A stretch of DNA of 64,000 bases, taken from Amyelois transitella. Its lineage: Eukaryota > Arthropoda > Insecta > Lepidoptera > Pyralidae. This document shows, one piece after another, positions 56,301 through 64,000 of this stretch (its first letter is position 1; each line of letters starts with the position of its first letter). Position numbers and translations under genes: made by a program. Where the stretch lies: contig NC_083513.1 of NCBI RefSeq assembly GCF_032362555.1, positions 1,054,001 to 1,118,000 of the forward strand. The letters run 5' to 3'. Under the pieces are notes generated by a model that worked only from the letters and a program-made list of their open reading frames with translations, was not told the origin of the DNA and made no database searches.

Positions 56301-59300
56301 TCAAAAGAAATCTCTTCCAGTAGACCTATGAGAGGAAAGATGAATCTTGATGTTGTTGTTTTGACACAAAGTTACATTCTTCTTTAGTAGATACTTAGTA
56401 AGTGTCGTTCGTCAAAGCGCCGTTGTTCATTCATTCCTATAATCACGTTAATTCCCTTGCGTGGTAGACAGAGCTAGACGTCTTGAATAGGCCACGTTCT
56501 GCTGATAGTCTTAATGATAGGATTGAAATTTAAATAGTGACAGGTTGCTCGCATAAAAGAAGAATCACAAGTTTATAAGCCTATTCCTAATTTGCCTTTT
56601 ACGACGTGCATGGGAACGAGTTGCGACGGGAATCTGGAGAGTTTAGATCTGAAAAAGACTCTAGAGAAAAAAAGACTCAGAAAAAAAAGACAGTCAGTCA
56701 GTTAGTCTATGTGTGTATTATTTATATATTTATGTAAACTTTATAGTACAAAATACAAATATATAGCACAATTGGCGGACTTAATGCTACTCGTAGAAAT
56801 ATTATCTACCAGTCAACCATTGGGTCTGACCGAGAACTTTAAATGGGGTCAAACTAAATAAATATATTTATTATTATGCCGAAAGTCGCCAAACAATCTT
56901 ATAGAGCAGTTGATTTTAACATACTAGTTTGTTTGTTTGTAAATAGTTTATTGTACATAACAAATTTTTAGTAGTACATAAAAAGACATTAAAAATAAAC
57001 AATGCACAAGGGCTGACTTATCCCTGTGAGTGATTTCTTCCAGTCAACTAGGTAACTCAAAAAAACATATCATGTTAAGGTATAGTAGCTTCAGCTAGGT
57101 ACAATGGCAAAAACACTATAAAAAATCTAGTATCGAAAATCTAAATGCTTCTAATAATGGAAAGTACTAGAAAAACAAGAAAGTATGTACAATAGACGGG
57201 TTTATCGCTAACATCGATCTATTCGAGACTCGAGACTAACAAGGCTTAGTACTGATTAATTCGCTTGATTCTCACTTTCACCATTTAGAAAATCATATAC
57301 GATGTCCATATGAAAAGTATATAACTAATTTACTTAGATAAAAATCAGTAAATATACAAAATTAAGAGAGGAAGGTCACGGTCCTAAAAGAGCCTTAAAT
57401 ATGGAAGTGAAAGGTTCAAGAAATAGGGAAAGACCGAAAAAGAGATGGACGGACGGCGTAAAAGATAGTATGAGGATGAAGGGAGTGACCAGTGAGATGG
57501 CAATTGATAGAAGTAATTGGAAAAAACTAACATTCTGCGCTGAGTCCGCGTAGAAAGTGGGAAAAGGTAACAACAAAGATACAAAATTAATAAGAGTATA
57601 TACTTGCATTAGAAAATATGTATAAAATGATATTAATAAACTTTATTTGTGCCGTGTGTGTTGTGACAACTCGTTTCCATGGATATCGTAAAAGGCGACT
57701 TCGGGATAGGCTTATAAACTTGTGATTCTTTGTATAGGCGACGGGCTAGCAACCTTAAGTATCTCAATGGTAAACAGCTGACCGTGTCCTATCAGTCTTT
57801 TCAAGATTGTTGGCTCTGTCAACCCCGCAAGGGATATACACGTGTTTGTATATGTATGTATGTAACTTACATCGTCATCCATACCATCGCCACAGCCAAA
57901 ACTCCGACTGTCGTGTACATCAAATGTGCTATCATTGTGTCCCGGTACAAATTCCACACCAGATGCTTCGAACAACGTAGTTCCCTTTAGAATTGTGGTG
58001 TTCTGAAGTCTCGCGTTTTGAGGAAGACCTAGGTTCTTGCATGACGTTCCTTGCATTCGCAAAAGTAACTCGGGAATCCAAAGGTTTAGGCCGAATCCCC
58101 TGAAAGACAGTTAATTTGTTAGTACTAGTTACTTGTATGAACACATTATTTTTTTTAGAAAATTCCCGCGGAAATGAAGTAACGGGATTTTCGTTTTATG
58201 CGGCTAGAGCCGAAGGTGTTCTCAAGTTTATTTTAATAACATTCAGGTATTTGATTTCAAGAATTGGCTCAAGGTCAGGTCAAGAGTACCGGAAACCGAC
58301 AAACTTGCATGAAGAGAGTTATAAATGTTGATGAAGCGAAAAAAGTATGGAGGGATCGTGGCAAATGGAAAGATGTAGTCTCTGCCTACCCCTCCTGGAA
58401 AGAGTCGTGATTTATACATTATACGAGTATAAGCAAGATGATTACCGTCTATGCATTTTACACTTTGATACTATTTTAGTAACGTCAATAGTACTGCCAT
58501 GTGATTCCCGGAACCAGTACAAAAAGAATAGGACCACTTCATCTCTTTCCCATGGATGCCGTAAAAGGCGACTAAGGGATAGGCTAACAAACTTGGGATT
58601 CCTTTTTAGGCGATGAGCTAGCAACCTGTCACTTTTAAATCTCAATTCTATCATTCAGCCAAACAGCTGAACGTGGCCATTCAGTCTTTTCAAGACTGTT
58701 CGCTCTGTCTTCCCCGCAAGAGTTATAGACGTGACCATATGTATGTATGCATGTATGTCAGGAGTGTTGCAGTTTTAAGTATTACGCTGCAGTGTAGTTT
58801 GATCCGAAGCTTCTTCTACACATACGCTTTGGAAGCGGTAGTAGTTATAATTAGATTTAAGTGATGTGACGTCAATAAGTGATACTTTGTATCCAATTTT
58901 GAAAATAAACCTATTCTATTCTATTGAATTACAGTCAACTATAACATAGCGGTACTCAATCCTAGTTGACTTATCGTTAAACTAATCTTCTTTAAACATT
59001 CAAGTTGAAAACAGATATAGATCTGTTCTAATGGCCGACTTATATTGAAGTGATAGACTCATGTCTCTTTCTAGAAAACCAGTATCAACAACTTAACTTT
59101 CCTTTTGACACTTTGAAGTTATTCAGTTTTGAATTGTGTACAAAATCAATCAATGTGACACAGTTTTATAATAAATTAGCTATGCCCGCGAATTCGTCCG
59201 CGTGGAATAGTTATTTTGGGCATCATTGAAGCCCTCAAGGATGAATAATTTTCTCCGTTTTTTTTTCACATTTTCCATTATTTCTTTACTCGTTATAGTT

Positions 59301-62300
59301 GCAGCGTGATGTTATATAGCCTAAAGCTTTCCTCGATAAATGGTCTCTATTCAACACAAAAAGAATTTTTCAATTCGAACCAGTAGTTCCTGAGATTAGC
59401 GCGTTCAAACAAACAAATAAACAAACTCTTCAGCTTTATAATATTAGTATAGATACTCGTAACATATGGAACCTACTAACCTACCCAGCGATTTGGGTTA
59501 TACAGTGATAGTTGGTCAGTGACACTTTTATAGACTACTAGAGGCCGCCCGCGACTTCGTCCGCATGGAAACTCTATCAATCCCGCGGGAACTCCGGGAT
59601 AAAAAGTAGCCTATATGTTATTCTGGGTCTTCAGCTACCTACATACCAAATTTCATCGTAATCGGTCCAGTAGTTTTTGCGTGAAAGAGTAACAAACATC
59701 CATACTGACGTCCTATCATACTCACAAACTTTCGCATTTATAATATTAGTAGGAAGATCAATATACTTACGCGGCCATATTTGCGAAGAAAACAAACAAT
59801 ATCAGACTAGACTTGAAGGCATAGGTCCTGGAGACAAACATTTTTAAATCCTTAAGGACTCCAATGAACAAGGCTTTAGTTCTGTTCTGTTCACCGTTTG
59901 AAGTCTTCATTGCCAGCACATTGTCCTGAATAAGTTTCTTTATCTGCAACAAAGTGTGTGAAAAAAAAAACTGTTGAAAATGCGAAAGTATGTATGTATG
60001 TATTACAGTGCCGTGTGGTTCCCGGCACTAATACAAAAAAGACTAGAACCACTTCATCTCTTTCCTGTGGATATCGTAAAAGGCGACTAAGGGATAGGCT
60101 TATAAACTTGGGATTCTTCTTTAAAGCGATGGGCAAGCAACCTGTCACTATTTGAATCTCAATTCTATCATAAAGCCGAACAGCTGAACGTGGCCTATCA
60201 GTCTTTTTAAGACTGTTGGCCCTATCTACCCCGCAAGGAAGATAGACGTGATGTGTGTATTTGCGCATTATTTATTAAGTGATGTTGAAATTTTCCATAT
60301 TAATTAATTAAATATTGAATTTGAATAAGGATACCTTAAATTCAGACCTCTTCCCACGATTAGCTCGATGAATCTCCTGCAACAACTTCAAGGCTTTATC
60401 ACTCCTATTGGTGTCTGACAGCAGACGTGGACTCTCCGGCAAGTTGAGGATCCACACACCGGCTATGAACCCTGGTATGCTGCCCAGGGCCAGGAACAGT
60501 CTCCAAGAGTATATGGGCATGATGGTGACGTGGTTAACGGCTTTGAAAGGTATGACTAGCCACGCGCAAGCTGTTTAAAAATAATTATTACTTTAATAAA
60601 ACATTAAAATACAATATATATATTTACTTTATTGAGGTGCTGAGTTGTATATGTAGATGTGTATGAGTATGTGTATGTGGATGTGTATATGTATATGTAG
60701 CTCTGTCTACCCCGCAAGGAACACAGACGTGACTACATGTTTGTATGTATTAATACAACATGATATCTTTGGGTGTATGATACCATGTGTCGTCACATAA
60801 CGCCATTCTCAGGCCAAAATGGAAAATTCCCTTACCTGAAATGGTCCATTATTGTCCAAAAATAGATAGTCACGTGTGTATTCATCTTCAGAAAAAGATA
60901 ATAAGATAATTATTTCTTTTTCATGCGAAATCTTTGCAAAAACTTGGTTCCGCTGCCAACGGCAAATTACGTCGCTCACTAACAATATGCAATTAATTTA
61001 ACCATTGCTTTATCAAATGACAGCATTTTTTAAGACAAAACTCAACGGCCCACATCATGCATGAAAAGCTTGATTCATATACATACATACATCAGTCACG
61101 TCTATATTCTTAGCGGGGTAGACAGAGCAAATAGTCTTGAAAGACTGGAGAGGCCACGTTCAGCTGTTAGGCTTAATGATAGAATTGAGATTCAAAGGTT
61201 GCTAGACCATCGATTAATCCCAAGTTTATAAGCCTATCTCTTAGTCACCTTTTACGACTTCCATGGTTAAGAGATGGAGTGGTCCTATTATTTTTGTAAT
61301 GGTGCCGGGTACTTACCACGTCACACAGATAATAATGCCTGGTTTTTTAATAAATTTTTATTCAGTCATTCATTCATGTATTTAAATTAAATGTACTGTG
61401 CCGAAATTATTACTTTTAATTTTAGTTCATTGTGCCGATTATCTTACAAACCAGTTATGAAAGTACAATAACATGAACCGTTAAACAAATTAGGATTGAG
61501 ATCCATATCCTTGACATTGCAAAGCTTAGTTTGATTGATTGATGTTGTAAAAAAAAACCGGCCAAGTGCGAGTCGAACTCGCGCAAGAAGGGTTCCGTAC
61601 CGTCATCACGTTTGTTACTTGAATATTTATTTATTATATTCACCCTTTTAACTGTTAATTAAAATCGACCAAAAATCTGATTAAAAATTAAAACTTTGTT
61701 GTATGAGAGGCGCCGCCCCTTAAGAATTACTTTATTGTTATTTAATTATTTATTTTGAAAGGTAATAAACAAGCGATTAAGTCTTTGAAAGTTTTAATGT
61801 TACATTTATTAAATTGAGCATATAAAATACGAATAAAACACGTTTATTGTATGAGGACCTTCGTCAATACTAATTTTTTTTTGGATTTGTTGTTATATTG
61901 TAAAATATCAGTTTTCTAGCTAACACGCTTTCTGAGATACAGCCTGGGTGACAGACAGATAGCGGAGGCTTTGTAATGGAGTCCCGTTTCTGCCTTTTAG
62001 GTACGGAATCCTAGAATGTCTAAGACTACATGCAAACAAGTTTACGTACACCTAAAGAGTAAGGAGAAACTCGACATTTTGGGTCAGATTTAAATCCTAT
62101 AAATAAATTTAGATGCATATTACCATGCCTTGTGGTTCCCGCCACCAATAGAAAAAAGAATAGGACCATTTCATCTCTTTCCCATGGATGTCGTAAAAGG
62201 CGACTTAGGGATTGGCTTATAAACTTGGGATTCTTCCTTTAGGCGATGGACTAGCAACCTGTCACTATTTGAATCTCAATTCTATCTTAAAGCCAAATAG

Positions 62301-63671
62301 CTGAACGTGGCCTATCAGTCTTTTCAAGTCTGTTGGCTCTGTCTACCCCGCAAGGGATATAGACGTGCATGGATATGTAGGTACATTTGCCTTAAAAACA
62401 GAACCTAAAATAAGTCACCTTTAGCAGGTATGGCAAACTTCGTGCGGCATACCTTTTAACCCTCTCACTAAAAAGGCGTATGATGAGGTAAAATATCGTG
62501 AGCAAGCCTGCATATTCAGGAAACTGAATGTGTATACATGATCGATCTAATACGGGTTGCGGAGTCGCTTCATGTAAGAACCTGATTTACCTAATTCAGG
62601 GTCCATGATCAAAGGCATACCCCGGGCTCCTCTCCAGAGTGGTGAGGATGCACCCGGGACTTAAAGCTAGGAGGAAGAAGACTAAAAAAGGCGTACCTGG
62701 TAAAATAAGCCAGGCTGCAACGAAGCTCATTCCGATGATGTTGAGATAGAACTGCCTCTTCTTGGCTCCAACCAGGTCTGATATGTAAGTAAATACTAAC
62801 GTCGATGGACCACCTAAAACATACACACTGTGTTTTAGACTAGAGACGAAACGCCTTTTACGAAATCCATGGGAAAGATATCCATGAAAAGAATAGGACC
62901 ACTCCATCTCTTTCACATGGATGTCGTAAAAGGCGACTAAGGGATAGGCTTACAAACTTGGGATTCTTTTTTAGGCGATGGGTTAGCAACCTGTCACTAT
63001 TTGAATCTCAATTCTATCATTAGGCCAAATAGCTGAACGTGCCATTCAGTCTTTTCAAGACTGGTGGCTCTGTCTACCCCGGTAAGGATATAGACGTGAC
63101 CATATGTATGTATGTAGGATTTAATACAGTAATTCTAGTATAAAGGTGTTACTTATTTCAAAAATCTCTTCCACAAGACCCATGAGAGGAGAGATGAATT
63201 TTGGAGCGGTATAGCATGTGCATAAATATCGGTTCTTAAGTGCTGAGAACCACACGGCACTGTGATAGTAGTTACGTCATTTCGCTTATATACAAGTAAG
63301 ACTCTAAAAATAGGATATAAGATACTTTTCACCCTGGTGAAAATTATAGTTCTCATGCGATTCGCGTAAAACCTTTAAACCTTTTGAAGATGGCGCCAAA
63401 TTCGTTTGCTTTTTGTGGGTAGCGTTAATATATTGATTTTTGTAAATGGTGCTTATATCGTATATCGTTTTATTTAGATGGCATATAAATAATTAAAGCT
63501 TACCAATGAGGAATCCATTGATAGACCTCGCGGCCAACAGCAGTCTGTAGTCCGGTACTATGCTCTGTGCTAGCGTGATGACGGCATCCAGCAACAAAGT
63601 GGTGCTGAGTACGTTGCGTCTACCGAACACGTCGCCCACGATACCCCAGAAAAATGCGCTGGCCACTCCAC
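53331..63671 (-). CDS. Gene D: SV2-like MFS transporter, 3' eight exons, 5' end outside window
   Basis: Exons in transcript order: 63504-63671, 62697-62813, 60335-60570, 59771-59943, 57871-58099, 55921-56201, 55309-55436, 53331-53452. They give 1454 nt, which is 2 nt completing a codon plus 484 codons including the stop, with all GT/AG borders in phase. By comparison with gene C the first one or two exons (N-terminus and helix 1) lie beyond position 64000. The first visible exon holds GIVGDVFGRR (MFS motif) and the third holds LPESPRLL. The 229-nt exon encodes a luminal loop about 76 residues long, the longest of the four, with NTT and NDS glycosylation sequons and an acidic end (GMDDD). The 281-nt exon, equivalent to gene C exon 8, is very rich in Ala and Cys. 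The last exon encodes a hydrophilic tail rich in Gln and Glu. Expected to be a membrane transporter; the unusual helices leave its activity uncertain. Confidence 0.88.
53483..53820. mobile_element. S3 SINE head and S1 element in last intron of gene D
   Basis: 53486-53575 has GGTCTAATCGGTAAG and GGTTCGAATCCCACC (S3). 53597-53820 is S1 in minus orientation. Confidence 0.7.
53878..53953 (+). mobile_element. Second Helitron family, 3' end fragment
   Basis: TAGGCTACTTTTTATCCCGG, then GCGGGCCGCTCCCTAGT. Confidence 0.65.
54238..54482 (+). mobile_element. S1 short element
   Basis: CCCGGCACCAATTTAAAAAAG to GATATAGACGATATGTGTG. Confidence 0.75.
54690..54938 (-). mobile_element. S1 short element
   Basis: (CATT)n instead of (CATA)n at the outer edge, to GGGAACCACACAGCAC. 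Confidence 0.76.
55020..55260 (+). mobile_element. S2 tRNA-derived SINE, full length
   Basis: GGCCTCTGTGGCGCAGTGG (A-box region), GGTTCGAATCCTGG (B box), body, and tail TATATATTTATATT. It ends about 50 bp from the gene D exon at 55309. Confidence 0.83.
55476..55700 (+). mobile_element. S1 short element
   Basis: TGCCGTGTGCTTCCTGG to GACTGTTGGC-like sequence; 3' tail lost. Confidence 0.76.
56225..57060. repeat. S1 plus several LINE 3' UTR fragments
   Basis: 56430-56625 is a minus S1. 56740-56850 and 56940-57055 carry GGCGGACTTAATGC, CTACCAGTCAACC and GGGCTGACTTATCCCTG, in the reverse orientation of LINE 3' UTRs. 56225-56345 resembles 63115-63190. Confidence 0.55.
57363..57600 (+). mobile_element. 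LINE-b 3' end
   Basis: One frame reads NRERPKKRWTDGVKDSM and MAIDRSNWKKL, typical of the C-terminal end of RTE-like non-LTR ORFs in insects. It is followed by GAAAGTGGGAAAAGG. No RT catalytic core. Confidence 0.65.
57648..57868 (+). mobile_element. S1 short element
   Basis: GTGCCGTGTGTGTTGTG to TGTATGTATGTA. The tail abuts the donor side of the gene D exon at 57871. Confidence 0.72.
58265..58420 (+). mobile_element. LINE-a 3' tail, diverged
   Basis: CAAGGTCAGGTCAAGAGTACC to AAAGAGTCGTGATTTATAC. Confidence 0.68.
58492..58765 (+). mobile_element. S1 short element, full length
   Basis: ACTGCCATGTGATTCCCGG to CGTGACCATATGTATG. Confidence 0.83.
58797..58925 (+). repeat. Interspersed repeat (GCGCTTTGGAAGCGG family)
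   Basis: Second good copy of the block at 48575. Contains GTGATGTGACGTCAATAAG. Confidence 0.62.
59174..59455 (-). mobile_element. Non-autonomous Helitron
   Basis: TTAGCTATGCCCGCGAATTC to ATAATATTAGTATAG; between gene D exons at 58099 and 59771. Confidence 0.8.
59538..59754 (-). mobile_element. Second Helitron family, full length
   Basis: ACTAGAGGCCGCCCGCGAC to CGCATTTATAATATTAGTAGG. It ends about 17 bp from the gene D exon at 59771. Confidence 0.8.
60005..60255 (+). mobile_element. S1 short element, full length
   Basis: GTGCCGTGTGGTTCCCGG to GATAGACGTGATGTGTG. Confidence 0.84.
60640..61330. other. Intron of gene D with S1 fragments
   Basis: 60660-60700 is a GTATATGTATGTG-like simple repeat followed by an S1 tail (60700-60750). 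61080-61325 is a minus S1. The sequence between is unassigned. Confidence 0.6.
61545..62020 (+). repeat. Repeat starting ACCGGCCAAGTGCGAGTCG
   Basis: This start, with GAAGGGTTCCGTACCGTC, and the end GAGTCCCGTTTCTGCC / TTTTAGGTACGGAATCC form a block of about 470 bp that I recognise as common in Lepidoptera. The ends are near-complementary (GGTTCCGTACC and GGTACGGAATCC), suggesting a DNA-element origin. Confidence 0.6.
62125..62385 (+). mobile_element. S1 short element, full length
   Basis: TGCCTTGTGGTTCCCGCC to GGGATATAGACGTGCATGG. Confidence 0.84.
62440..62680 (+). repeat. S3 body fragment
   Basis: GTGAGCAAGCCTGCATATTC, CGGGTTGCGGAGTCGC and CTCTCCAGAGTGGTGAGG match the S3 body. Confidence 0.55.
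62845..63118 (+). mobile_element. S1 short element
   Basis: Small minus scrap at 62848-62880, then plus copy 62885-63118 ending CGTGACCATATGTATG. Confidence 0.78.
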
Positions 63672-63747
63672 CTGGTACAATAAAGAAACACCTGGTACAG
63701 TAAATGTTTCTTATTCTTAATTTAATATTGAGAAAAAGAAATCCAAG

Positions 63748-64000
63748 TGTCGTGTGGTTCCCGGCACCAATACAAAAAAGAATGGGACCACTCCATCTCT
63801 TTCCCATGGATGTCGTAAAAGGCGACTAAGGGATAGGCTTACAAATTTGGGATTATTTTTAGGCGATGGGCTAGCATCCTGTCACTATTTAAATCTCAAT
63901 TCTATCATTAAGCCAAATAGCTGAACGTGGCCATTCAGTCTTTTCAAGACTGTTGGCTCTGTCTACCCCGCAAGGGATATAGACGTGACCATATGTATGT
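63748..64000 (+). mobile_element. S1 short element, running to window edge
   Basis: GTGTCGTGTGGTTCCCGG to CGTGACCATATGTATGT at the last base. It lies in the intron upstream of the first visible gene D exon. Confidence 0.86.

Overview
The window is nuclear DNA of a moth or butterfly. It is AT-rich, and its introns and spacers are packed with lepidopteran-type repeats: non-autonomous Helitrons ending in ...GGGCACAGCTAGT, a tRNA-derived SINE, truncated LINE 3' ends, and about 65 full or partial copies of one short element ending in an (ATGT)n tail. I cannot name the species from the sequence alone.

The protein-coding content is a cluster of four paralogous multi-exon genes for SV2-like (synaptic vesicle glycoprotein 2-related) major facilitator transporters. 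I assembled them exon by exon from GT/AG borders with consistent phase. Gene A (minus, 19776 to 4610, 11 exons, 508 aa) and gene B (plus, 24651 to 33190, 11 exons, 501 aa) are divergent and share a repeat-filled upstream region of about 4.9 kb. Gene C (plus, 38350 to 50144, 10 exons, 508 aa) and gene D (minus, from beyond the right edge to 53331, 8 exons visible, about 484 codons) converge, with about 3.2 kb between their stop codons. All carry the MFS loop 2-3 motif (G-x-x-x-D-x-x-G-R-R/K), a PESPR or ESPK motif at the end of the N-terminal half, and matching intron positions. A and B share an intron that C and D lack, so the cluster looks like two old pairs.

Region by region: 1 to 4.6 kb is repeats and unassigned AT-rich DNA. 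4.6 to 19.8 kb is gene A, including an array of six copies of the end of exon 9 and a decayed second copy of exon 2. 19.8 to 24.6 kb is repeats and the A/B promoters. 24.6 to 33.2 kb is gene B. 33.2 to 38.3 kb is repeats, a long (TA)n tract and a CpG-containing unassigned block near 36 kb. 38.3 to 50.1 kb is gene C, with a decayed extra exon 2. 50.2 to 53.3 kb is repeats. 53.3 to 64 kb is gene D, whose exon for helices 8-10 is strongly Ala/Cys-rich and GC-rich.

The clearest unusual signals are the repeated exon fragments in genes A and C, the Ala/Cys-rich exon of gene D, transposable elements lying within about 10 to 40 bases of many splice sites, and the abundant (ATGT)n-tailed short element, which shares its tail with a LINE that has inserted into it with a 12-bp target duplication. 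No complete autonomous transposon, CRISPR array or tRNA/rRNA gene was seen. In the entries below, S1 is the (ATGT)n-tailed short element, S2 and S3 are tRNA-related SINEs, and LINE-a, LINE-b and LINE-c are three families of LINE 3' ends.
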